Shown: piece after piece, positions 57,050-64,000 of the stretch | Numbering within the stretch: position 1 is the first letter of the stretch | Layout: the number at the start of each line of letters is the position of its first letter | NCBI RefSeq assembly: GCF_001305855.1 | Contig: NZ_LIXZ01000003.1 | Location: 248,001-312,000 of the forward strand | DNA: 64,000 nt | Origin: Rossellomorea vietnamensis | GTDB taxonomy: Bacteria; Bacillota; Bacilli; Bacillales; Bacillaceae_B | Direction: 5' to 3' | Position numbers and translations under genes: made by a program | The notes under the pieces: model-generated | Seen by the model: only the letters and a program-made list of their open reading frames with translations | What the model was told of the DNA's origin: nothing | Database searches by the model: none

Positions 57050-58789
57050 TTAACGCATTATTGTTGGAAAGAGTACCGTTTTCTTCATTACATCATAGAT
57101 TCCCTTTTGTGTCATCCTTATATAGGGCAGATGAGTGGACTGAAGGAACAGCAATGTATAAATCGGATCTGTGAAGCGGTAACCCCTCTCTTTCAACAAG
57201 CCTTTAAGTGTTTTTTCTTCCTCTATCAGTTCGGGCATTTCCTTCACTGACAGAAGTCCGCTTAATGGCAGGGGAATCTCGTGCAGGATTTCACCGTTCT
57301 CCGCAAGAACGATCCCGCCTCCGATTTCTTTCATCCTGTTGAAGGCTGCAATCATGTCGGACTTGCTTTTTCCAATCAGGATAATGTCCCCTGTATTGGA
57401 GTAAGACGACGCAAATCCCATCACACCATTAGAAAATCCTTTAATCATGGTGCTGATCCTCCACTCTCCATTCCGGTCCAATAACATGAGGAATGATTGA
57501 TCATGGTCCGAGTCAAGCAATTCCTCTGATGGATTGATGGAGATGGAGTAAGGCTTGGTGATGACATCGTTCACCATTTCAATCCCGAACGGCATGGAGA
57601 ATTGGAGGTCGTCATATCCCACTTCCCAATCAAGGGATAACAGCGTGAAGCCGTTTTGTCCCCAATTGATTTCGGTGAGGTCTTCCATCTGTTCGCCGTC
57701 TTTACGGACCCATGTGCCTTTGGAAAGCACAGAAACGGGAGTCGGATCATCCTTTGCAGAAAGAAAGTTAATATTAGCGACTCTGCCTGTAGCGATCATC
57801 CCGTGCAGGTGAGTGATATTGTAATAATTGGCAACATTGTAACTCGCCATGTTATAGGCTTCGATCGGCGGTATGCCTTTGTCGATGGCCTTTTTGATCA
57901 TGAAATCCAGCACACCTTGTTCATAGAATCCCGGTGTCGATCCATCTGTGGTAAATAGAAGGGAATCGTATGAATCAATGCCTTTTTCTCTCAGCCCGTC
58001 TAAAAGAGCCGGTAAATCCGGTCGGATCGATGAATGACGCAGTGTAACCGTCAACCCTTGAATCAGGCGCTTGTATACATCCTCACCCGTCATGGCCTCA
58101 TGATCACCATCAATTCCTAATAAGCGAAGCTTGGCGATCGTCTTGTCGGAAGCGCCCGGAAGATGCCCTTCCACGATTTTCCCCATCCGTTTGGTTTCCT
58201 GCATCCAGTGAAGAATCAGGTCATCTCCTTCAAGGAGCCGCGGCCACGCGGTCAGTTCTCCGCCCTGCAGCACCGAATCATGTTCGAGCCACGATTTCAC
58301 TTCCCCATTTGAAAACGTAACCTCTTCATCCACCATCTCGGTTTGAGAGTCAAAACGCGTCCACCAGTACATCGTGACCGGCATTTTGCTGAACTCCCTC
58401 AATAAAGTAAACGCTTTCTTTTTTTCCAATTGTAAAAACATCATCAGGTTATCATTTACGAATGTCGTTGTTCCGGTTTGGGATGCATACTTGGAAAAAG
58501 ATTGGGGATTATAAAGCTGAAACGGGTGTACATGCGGTTCGATATATCCGGGAACGAGGTACTGTGAGTGACAGTCCATTACTTCGCATTGCTCAAGGTT
58601 TTCCGGGAGTTGATCACCAGTATAGACAATCCTGTCCCCGTAAATCCAAATATGTCCCTGCACCCATTTCTTTAACGTCGAGTGAAGGTATGTTGCATTC
58701 TTTAAAAGAAGACTGGGAGACAATTCTCCGTTCAGTACTTGCACATGTTCTCGCAGTTGTTTGTTTTTCCATCTGTAGCGCTGTTCCAA
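57050..58789 (-). CDS. yerA: Adenine deaminase-family protein YerA
   Basis: 579 residues, amidohydrolase superfamily. The metal-binding HxH is HVHP in YIEPHVHPFQLYNP, and VEGHLPGA, DHEAMTGED and LFTTDGSTP supply the later ligands. C-terminal DUF-type adenine deaminase domain (ENGEILHEIPLPLSGLLSVKEMPELIEEE, split). Related to AdeC; the exact substrate in this subfamily is not proven. TTG 58789 has GAGGAG eight bases upstream; GTG 58798 would overlap it. Divergent from the YgaP-like gene. Confidence 0.9.
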   Translation of the reverse strand: MEQRYRWKNKQLREHVQVLNGELSPSLLLKNATYLHSTLKKWVQGHIWIYGDRIVYTGDQLPENLEQCEVMDCHSQYLVPGYIEPHVHPFQLYNPQSFSKYASQTGTTTFVNDNLMMFLQLEKKKAFTLLREFSKMPVTMYWWTRFDSQTEMVDEEVTFSNGEVKSWLEHDSVLQGGELTAWPRLLEGDDLILHWMQETKRMGKIVEGHLPGASDKTIAKLRLLGIDGDHEAMTGEDVYKRLIQGLTVTLRHSSIRPDLPALLDGLREKGIDSYDSLLFTTDGSTPGFYEQGVLDFMIKKAIDKGIPPIEAYNMASYNVANYYNITHLHGMIATGRVANINFLSAKDDPTPVSVLSKGTWVRKDGEQMEDLTEINWGQNGFTLLSLDWEVGYDDLQFSMPFGIEMVNDVITKPYSISINPSEELLDSDHDQSFLMLLDRNGEWRISTMIKGFSNGVMGFASSYSNTGDIILIGKSKSDMIAAFNRMKEIGGGIVLAENGEILHEIPLPLSGLLSVKEMPELIEEEKTLKGLLKERGYRFTDPIYTLLFLQSTHLPYIRMTQKGIYDVMKKTVLFPTIMR

Positions 58790-58914
58790 TGTGAACACTC
58801 CTCTAGTGGAATGGTATTAGTTTAAGTTTCAATTTATGTTAACATATTTTACTATTTAACGCATTAAAGGTTTACAACAATTATGTGAATTTTCGATTAA
58901 GGAGGAATTTACAA

Positions 58915-59361
58915 ATGAAAGTATCATCAAACATCGGGATCATCAATGCCCTGATCCGCATCACAGTTGGATTTACCATTTTGGCCTGGAGTACATCAAA
59001 GCTTGCAAGACGTCCATGGAGAGACTCTTATCTTGTCATGGCAGTAATCGGCGCCATGAAAGTCGGAGAAGGGATCCTGCGTTATTGCCCTGTCACTGCC
59101 CTGTTTGAAAAAGGCGGAGATGGAGAAGGCAAAAACGGCGGTTTTGGAGGATTTAAAGCAAAGGATATGATGAACTTTAAAGACATGCTGAAATCCGACA
59201 GTAAGGATCACACAGATAGCGGGCACCAACAAACTCACGAACACAACCAAGACCCGCTGAGACACACCAAAAAAGAATCCAACTTCAACCCAGAAGAACT
59301 CACCAACCAGGAAGTCCAGGAAGCGCTGAATGGTTCTAAAGGGACGGACCTTCATTCTTAG
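58915..59361 (+). CDS. YgaP-like transmembrane domain protein (DUF2892) with long acidic tail
   Basis: 148 residues. The first 65 are a DUF2892 hairpin: NIGIINALIRITVGFTILAW and the second segment with GEGILRYCPVTALFEK. A Gly/Asp/His-rich cytoplasmic tail follows (GEGKNGGFGGFKAKDMM, HTDSGHQQTHEHNQ) and the end is GTDLHS. AAGGAGGAA lies upstream of the ATG. The final codons are part of a GGTCCGTCC-family repeat. Confidence 0.82.
   Translation: MKVSSNIGIINALIRITVGFTILAWSTSKLARRPWRDSYLVMAVIGAMKVGEGILRYCPVTALFEKGGDGEGKNGGFGGFKAKDMMNFKDMLKSDSKDHTDSGHQQTHEHNQDPLRHTKKESNFNPEELTNQEVQEALNGSKGTDLHS
59339..59353 (-). repeat. GGTCCGTCC-family repeat forming the 3' end of the YgaP-like gene
   Basis: AAAGGGACGGACCTT on the plus strand encodes K-G-T-D-L just before the stop codon, so the repeat is read as protein. 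Confidence 0.8.
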
Positions 59362-59434
59362 GGTCTTTAAGGACATGTCGTGCTGTGAAATCCCGTAACA
59401 ACGGGGATTCTGTTGATCGGGTCCCTCATAAATG

Positions 59435-59470
59435 GCAGGATTGCCGAGGTCCGTCCCTCGGCAATCCTGC
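59435..59470. repeat. GGTCCGTCC-family repeat, perfect 15-bp hairpin with gene-specific arms
   Basis: GCAGGATTGCCGAGG (59435-59449) - TCCGTC - CCTCGGCAATCCTGC (59456-59470). The outer ten pairs are not part of the shared core, so the repeat lies at the tip of a locally unique hairpin. It is between the YgaP-like gene and the 37-residue gene. Confidence 0.92.
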
Positions 59471-59500
59471 ATCCATCTTTAAATAAAGGAGTTGTTTGTA

Positions 59501-59614
59501 TTGTTTTGGGAATATTTAACGGATATGTCGTATGTCTTGTTTTCGTTGATCGGCGGCATCGTCGCCATTGCTTATGTGTATGTTCGTAAATCTAGGAAGA
59601 GACGTGTTCGATAG
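59501..59614 (+). CDS. 37-residue membrane protein with WEYLTD motif
   Basis: TTG 59501 has AAAGGAG nine bases upstream. The product opens FWEYLTDMSYVLFSLIGGIV, one membrane helix, and ends with a basic tail RKSRKRRVR. It is reminiscent of the very small membrane proteins with an EY..D motif annotated beside pur genes in other Bacillus. It converges with purD and overlaps its end by 23 bases. Confidence 0.75.
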   Translation: MFWEYLTDMSYVLFSLIGGIVAIAYVYVRKSRKRRVR

Positions 59615-60866
59615 CTTTCCGGCCGATATCTCTTCTGTAGAACAAGCCTTTGAAGTCTGCTTTGGATAATTCTTCGTAAACAGCGGTTTGCGCTTTTTCT
59701 ACAGTGGGAGCAGAGGCAGCGATCAGTAACACTCTTCCGCCATTTGAAACAAGGGTATTTTGGTCATTGAATTCGGTTCCTGCATGATAAACCAGAGTCT
59801 TATCGTCCATCGACTTTTCAAGATCAGGCAGTGGGATCCCTTTCTCATAGGCACCTGGATAACCTTCTGCTGCCAGCACCACCCCAAGGACCGCCTCATC
59901 CGACCATTCCAAATCGACAGGCTTGCCTTCGATGATGTTTTTCACTACAAGTCCGAAATCAGAAGCCAAACGCGGCAGTACTACCTGCGTTTCCGGATCT
60001 CCAAATCGCGCGTTGAATTCGATCACTTTCGGGCCCTCACTTGTCAGCATCAGCCCTGCATATAAAATTCCAGTAAAGGAACGATCCTCTTTCACCATCG
60101 CTTGAGCAGTCGGGTGAAGGACAGTTGCAATCGCTTCCTGCACAACTTCTTCCGAAATATGAGGCACCGGGGAATATGCACCCATACCGCCTGTATTCGG
60201 ACCTTGATCACCATCATTCGCACGTTTATGATCCTGTGCGATTACCATGGGATATACCGATTCACCATTTACAAAAGCCATGAGTGAAAATTCTTCTCCA
60301 AACAAGCATTCTTCCACAACCACTTTCGAGGAGGCTTCCCCGAACTTTTCATCCAGAAGCATTTCCTCCAATGCACTAATAGCCTCTTCCTCTGTTTCCG
60401 CAACGACAACACCCTTACCTGCCGCCAATCCATCTGCCTTCACCACAATCGGCGCGCCGACTTCCTTCACATACTCAATCGCTTTCTCCACACTTGTGTA
60501 CACTTCATACGCTGCCGTTGGGATATTGTACTTTTTCATTAACTCTTTCGAGAACGATTTGCTTCCTTCGATAATCGCCGCTTCTTTCGTCGGTCCGAAT
60601 ATGTTCAGACCCTCTTCCTGAAAACGGTTGACGATTCCATCAAGCAGCGGATTCTCAGGGCCAACAAACGTATACGCTATACCCTCCTTCTTGGCAAAAT
60701 CAATCAGTGCATTCACGTCGGATTCACTGTACGGGAGATTTGTTGCGACGCTTTCAATCCCTGCATTACCTGGTGCACAGAACACTTCAGTCACACTTTC
60801 ACTTTCCGCTAACTTCTTGCATATGGCATGCTCGCGGCCGCCACGTCCGATCACTAATACTTTCAT
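59592..60866 (-). CDS. purD: Phosphoribosylamine-glycine ligase
   Basis: 424 residues, ATP-grasp. MKVLVIGRGGREHAICKKLA, VKADGLAAGKGVVVAETEEE and PKVIEFNARFGDPETQVVLP are standard. It makes glycinamide ribonucleotide, the second purine step. ATG 60866 has GGGGG ten bases upstream; the longer frame to 61052 runs through repeats and a terminator-like hairpin. Last gene of the purine operon but unusually far (224 bases) from purH. Confidence 0.95.
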   Translation of the reverse strand: MKVLVIGRGGREHAICKKLAESESVTEVFCAPGNAGIESVATNLPYSESDVNALIDFAKKEGIAYTFVGPENPLLDGIVNRFQEEGLNIFGPTKEAAIIEGSKSFSKELMKKYNIPTAAYEVYTSVEKAIEYVKEVGAPIVVKADGLAAGKGVVVAETEEEAISALEEMLLDEKFGEASSKVVVEECLFGEEFSLMAFVNGESVYPMVIAQDHKRANDGDQGPNTGGMGAYSPVPHISEEVVQEAIATVLHPTAQAMVKEDRSFTGILYAGLMLTSEGPKVIEFNARFGDPETQVVLPRLASDFGLVVKNIIEGKPVDLEWSDEAVLGVVLAAEGYPGAYEKGIPLPDLEKSMDDKTLVYHAGTEFNDQNTLVSNGGRVLLIAASAPTVEKAQTAVYEELSKADFKGLFYRRDIGRKAIEHVSS

Positions 60867-60887
60867 CTTGAAAAAGCCCCCTTTTTT

Positions 60888-60925
60888 AAGAAAACCCCTC
60901 CTGCGATGGTGTAGATGAGGAGAGG
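60888..60925 (-). terminator. Terminator-like hairpin in front of purD
   Basis: Minus strand CCTCTCCT / AGGAGGGG (one G-U) around a 15-base loop, followed by TTTTCTT, 22 bases before the purD start. It could lower purD expression or act as an attenuator. Confidence 0.5.
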
Positions 60926-60985
60926 TTCGTATGTGGAATAGCTGTATGATCTCTTTTTCAGTCCGGGCTCTGGAAGGGGAGACGA

Positions 60986-60999
60986 GAGGTCCGTCCCTC
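60986..60999 (+). repeat. GGTCCGTCC-family repeat, exact core
   Basis: GAGGTCCGTCCCTC in the purH-purD gap. Confidence 0.85.
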
Positions 61000-61070
61000 A
61001 AGCTGCCCTCCATGCAGGACCCTTTACCTAAAAAGTTGGAACTGTCTATCACATTGGGTGTCAGTCAAAC

Positions 61071-61088
61071 GTGAGGTCCGTCCCTCAC
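61071..61088 (+). repeat. GGTCCGTCC-family repeat with 6-bp arms, beside the purH stop
   Basis: GTGAGG-TCCGTC-CCTCAC, immediately downstream of the purH stop codon (61090). It may fold as a hairpin in the operon transcript. Confidence 0.85.
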
Positions 61089-61089
61089 A

Positions 61090-62625
61090 TTAATGTTTGA
61101 AGTGGCGGATTCCTGTCATGACCATGGTGATGCCGTATTGGTCTGCTTTTTTGATGGAGTCTTCGTCACGGATGGATCCTCCGGGCTGGATGATGGCTGT
61201 GATGCCTGCTTTTGCGGCAGCTTCTACGGTATCGTCCATAGGGAAGAATGCGTCAGATGCCATGGCGGCTCCTTTGGCTTTCGCTCCGGCTTGCTCGAGT
61301 GCAATGTTTGCAGCTCCGACTCGGTTCATCTGTCCCGCACCGACCCCAACTGTCATATGAGCATCTGTCACAACAATTGCATTTGATTTCACATGCTTCA
61401 CGACTTTCCATCCGAGCTTCATAGCTTCCCATTCCGCTTCCGTCGGTTCACGCTTTGTAACGACTCGGAGGTCTGCATCGTCAAGGGTGAACGTGTCATC
61501 CGCTTGAACCAGTAAACCACCTTCGACCGTCGTCAACTTATGCTCAATTTGGTTTGTGGACTCAAATGGAACCGTCAATAAACGGATATTCTTCTTGCCT
61601 GAGAGGATTTCAAACGCTTCGTCACTGAAAGCCGGAGCGATGACGATCTCCAGGAAGATTTCATGAAGTTGCTTGGCAGTTTCTTCATCGACGATACGAT
61701 TCAACGCGACAATCCCTCCGAAGATGGATGTAGAATCCGCTTCATATGCTTTCGAAAAAGCTTCGTGGATCGTCTGACCGACCCCGACTCCACACGGATT
61801 CATGTGCTTCACCGCAACAGCCGCCGGTTCCGTGAACTCTTTTACAATTTGAAGGGCAGCATTCGCATCATTGATATTATTATAGGAAAGCTCTTTCCCG
61901 TGCAGCTGTCTTGCCATCGCTACAGAGAATTCAGAGCCGAGTGGTGCGCGGTAGAAAGAAGCTTGTTGATGAGGGTTTTCTCCATAACGCAGCGTCTGCT
62001 TTAGTTCATACGTTCTTGTAAAACGCTCAGGGTTCTCTTCACCTGAAATGTCTGTCATGTATTCAGCGATGAAGGCATCATAAGCTGCCGTGTGACGGAA
62101 TACCTTGGCGGCCAACTTACGACGTTTTTCCAGTGAAGGTTCACCATGAAGCTTTAACTCAGCGATCACTTCATCATAATCCAACGCGTCGACTACGACC
62201 GTCACATATTGATGATTTTTTGCAGCCGCACGCAGCATCGTCGGCCCACCGATATCGATGTTCTCAATCGCTTCTTCTACACCGACATTCGGCTTTGCGA
62301 TGGTTTGCTGGAACGGATAAAGGTTGACACATACGAGGTCGATTCCTTCGATTCCCTGTTCCTGCATCTGTTTGAGGTGACTTTCTTCCCCGCGTTTCGC
62401 AAGAAGTCCACCATGGATATTGGGGTGAAGGGTTTTTACACGTCCTTCTAAAATTTCAGGAAAACCTGTTACTTCTTCCACTCCCATGACGTCTACGTCA
62501 TTTTCTAAAAGAAGCTTCTTCGTTCCACCAGTTGAAATGATATCATATCCGAGTGTCTTCAATTCCTTTGCGAATTCGATGACACCGCTTTTATCTGAAA
62601 CACTGATCAATGCTCTCTTTTTCAA
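61090..62625 (-). CDS. purH: Bifunctional AICAR transformylase/IMP cyclohydrolase
   Basis: 511 residues. [18 protein letters not shown] and the MGS-like cyclohydrolase domain lie at the N-terminus, with [10 protein letters not shown]. The transformylase part has [14 protein letters not shown] with the catalytic Lys-His, and [21 protein letters not shown]. It performs the last two steps of IMP synthesis. TTG 62625 has GGAGG eight bases upstream. Confidence 0.96.
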   Translation of the reverse strand: MKKRALISVSDKSGVIEFAKELKTLGYDIISTGGTKKLLLENDVDVMGVEEVTGFPEILEGRVKTLHPNIHGGLLAKRGEESHLKQMQEQGIEGIDLVCVNLYPFQQTIAKPNVGVEEAIENIDIGGPTMLRAAAKNHQYVTVVVDALDYDEVIAELKLHGEPSLEKRRKLAAKVFRHTAAYDAFIAEYMTDISGEENPERFTRTYELKQTLRYGENPHQQASFYRAPLGSEFSVAMARQLHGKELSYNNINDANAALQIVKEFTEPAAVAVKHMNPCGVGVGQTIHEAFSKAYEADSTSIFGGIVALNRIVDEETAKQLHEIFLEIVIAPAFSDEAFEILSGKKNIRLLTVPFESTNQIEHKLTTVEGGLLVQADDTFTLDDADLRVVTKREPTEAEWEAMKLGWKVVKHVKSNAIVVTDAHMTVGVGAGQMNRVGAANIALEQAGAKAKGAAMASDAFFPMDDTVEAAAKAGITAIIQPGGSIRDEDSIKKADQYGITMVMTGIRHFKH

Positions 62626-62682
62626 TGTCTGATCCTCCTCTGCCTGCTGTAATGCTGATATTCATTCATTATTTTCAAACCT

Positions 62683-62697
62683 AAGGTCCGTCCCTCA
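62683..62697 (+). repeat. GGTCCGTCC-family repeat copy
   Basis: AAGGTCCGTCCCTCA between purN and purH, inside the purine operon. Confidence 0.82.
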
Positions 62698-62745
62698 TCA
62701 CTTTACCACACTACCATAATAAAGCAACCGATCTCTTCCCCGTCT

Positions 62746-63321
62746 TTAGTGTCCGGTGGTGAGGAAGAGGTGGTTCAGGGTGTTCGGGTATAGGTGGTGC
62801 TCGACGTGCTGGATTTTGTCCTGGAGTGACTGCCTGGTTTCTCCTGTTGTGACACGGACGATTTCCTGTGCGATGATTTCGCCTGTATCCATGCCTGCGT
62901 CCACGAAATGAACCGTGACCCCGGTTATTTTCACCCCGCCGTCGATGGCTTGTCCGATGGCGTCTTTCCCTGGAAAAGAAGGAAGGAGTGACGGATGGAT
63001 ATTCACGATCCGGCCTCCGAAGCTTTCGAGAAGCGTTGGACCGATCAATCTCATATACCCTGCTAATACGATAAAATCAACACCAAAATAAGCCAGCTCA
63101 TTCAGGATTTCCTGTTCGAATGCCTGCTTGTTCTCATAGTCCTTCGCCCGAAAGACGAAGGTCGGGATTCCTGCAGTTTGGGCCCGGTGAATGACAAACG
63201 CGCCCGGCTGGTCACATACAAGAAGTCTGATATTCGCTTTCAGAGTTCCGCTTTGTACAGCGTCTACTAGTGCTTGAAAATTACTTCCGCTTCCTGATGC
63301 AAAAATGGCAATCTGTCTCAT
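62746..63321 (-). CDS. purN: Phosphoribosylglycinamide formyltransferase
   Basis: 191 residues. IAIFASGSGSNFQALVDAV at the start; the catalytic set N-H-D lies in GGRIVNIHPSLLPSFPGKDA and TGVTVHFVDAGMDTG. It transfers formyl from 10-formyltetrahydrofolate to GAR. GGGGG precedes the ATG with a short spacer. Follows purM by 36 bases. Confidence 0.96.
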   Translation of the reverse strand: MRQIAIFASGSGSNFQALVDAVQSGTLKANIRLLVCDQPGAFVIHRAQTAGIPTFVFRAKDYENKQAFEQEILNELAYFGVDFIVLAGYMRLIGPTLLESFGGRIVNIHPSLLPSFPGKDAIGQAIDGGVKITGVTVHFVDAGMDTGEIIAQEIVRVTTGETRQSLQDKIQHVEHHLYPNTLNHLFLTTGH

Positions 63322-63357
63322 GACTCGCCCCCGTTATTGACATGCTCATCCTTCAAT

Positions 63358-64000
63358 TCAACGAACGAAGCGCACCCCTGTTCCTTTCGTGACACGTCCG
63401 ATGATAAAGGCGTCTTCACCCTGTTCGTTAAAAAATTGAAGAATTTCTTCTGCTTCACTTTCTTCAACTGCTAGTACAAATCCGATACCCATGTTGAAAA
63501 TGTTGTACATTTCACTGCGTGGAATGTCTCCATAGTGCTCAAGGGCGGTGAAAATGGCTGGAATATCCCAGCTGCCTTCGGTTATGTCCGCTTGCAGGTG
63601 ATCCGGCAGCATCCGTGGAATATTTTCAATAAAACCTCCGCCGGTGATATGTGACATCCCCTTGATGGAAAATTGTTTAAGTGCCGCAAGTACCGGTTTC
63701 ACGTAAATCTTAGTCGGTGTAAGCAATGCTTCCTTTAGTGTGGTCCCGATTTCAGGGAGTGATTCTTCGAGAGAAAACGACTGATCTTCAAAGAATATTT
63801 TCCTCACCAAAGAGTACCCATTACTGTGTATACCACTGGACCCCAGTCCGACTAACACATTTCCTTCAGAAATTTCTTCGCCTGTGATGATCTCTTTTTT
63901 TTCACAGGCTCCTACAGCAAAGCCGGCGATATCATATTCTTCCTCTGAATACATACCGGGCATCTCGGCGGTCTCTCCACCGATCAGCGCGCAGCCAGCT
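63358..64000 (-). CDS. purM: Phosphoribosylformylglycinamidine cyclo-ligase (5' end outside window)
   Basis: C-terminal 213 residues. GCALIGGETAEMPGM is the canonical PurM stretch and runs off the right edge, so the true start lies beyond 64000. LVGLGSSGIHSNGYSLVRKI, SHITGGGFIENIPRML and IFNMGIGFVLAV follow. It closes the imidazole ring of AIR. First visible gene of the leftward purine operon. Confidence 0.96.
   Translation of the reverse strand, partial: AGCALIGGETAEMPGMYSEEEYDIAGFAVGACEKKEIITGEEISEGNVLVGLGSSGIHSNGYSLVRKIFFEDQSFSLEESLPEIGTTLKEALLTPTKIYVKPVLAALKQFSIKGMSHITGGGFIENIPRMLPDHLQADITEGSWDIPAIFTALEHYGDIPRSEMYNIFNMGIGFVLAVEESEAEEILQFFNEQGEDAFIIGRVTKGTGVRFVR

Noticed and set aside
63358-63963. 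Complete 201-residue protein
   Set aside because: The conserved PurM motif continues upstream of 63963 to the window edge, so this is the C-terminal part of purM.

Overview
The window is a stretch of a Bacillaceae chromosome. Almost every gene has its closest recognisable counterpart in Bacillus, ribosome-binding sites are strong (GGAGG type), and intrinsic terminators are abundant. The right half follows the Bacillus subtilis order purM-purN-purH-purD / yerA-yerB-yerC / pcrB-pcrA-ligA-camS / gatC-gatA-gatB / dgkB / rlmD. The base composition and gene content fit a soil or marine Bacillus relative; I cannot fix the species. No rRNA, tRNA, CRISPR array, prophage or transposase gene was seen.

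Layout. 1-6.7 kb: a partial ThrE-family exporter, the thiamine transporter ThiT under a TPP riboswitch, small thioredoxin and phosphatase genes, a ZIP metal transporter and an ABC exporter pair. 6.9-10.7 kb: a GntR (YtrA-like) regulator, ABC ATPase, large permease and ECF sigma factor, all in one rightward operon, followed by an RsbR-type STAS protein. 11.8-16 kb: a large TPR-plus-GTPase protein and an MFS exporter. 16.1-19.5 kb: a striking 133-bp multi-hairpin element, then pxpB-pxpC and an NRAMP-type transporter. 19.6-28.4 kb: small DNA-binding and hypothetical genes, rlmD, dgkB, an arylamine N-acetyltransferase, thioredoxin-like genes and two very small paralogous genes. 28.5-33.6 kb: a secreted M4 neutral protease and gatCAB. 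34-36 kb: cupin, AbrB-family membrane protein and YueI. 36.2-45.5 kb: a complete arginine operon argC-J-B-D-carA-carB-argF. 45.7-48.8 kb: the glyoxylate shunt aceB-aceA. 49.3-58.8 kb: camS, ligA, pcrA, pcrB, yerC, yerB, yerA. 58.9-64 kb: a YgaP-like membrane protein, a 37-residue membrane protein and the end of the purine operon (purD, purH, purN, partial purM).

The genes are mostly housekeeping: purine, arginine and carbamoyl-phosphate synthesis, Glu-tRNA(Gln) amidation, DNA repair and replication, and the glyoxylate bypass. Several operons show translational coupling by ATGA or short overlaps (argB/argD, carA/carB, carB/argF, pxpB/pxpC).

The least explained material is non-coding. A short repeat family with core GAGGTCCGTCCCTC (about 15 copies between 21 and 63 kb, in both orientations) often forms perfect hairpins, follows terminator T-runs, ends one gene's coding sequence and sits inside the purH-purD gap. 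A 133-bp tessellated four-way-junction element lies between divergent promoters at 16.15-16.29 kb. There is a six-copy array of TTGCGTC at about 20-bp spacing near 33.9 kb, a doublet of 13-bp palindromes near 19.5 kb, and small genes missed by ordinary ORF length cut-offs (27569-27733, 28229-28384, 59501-59614, and a probable frameshifted one at 48997-49114).
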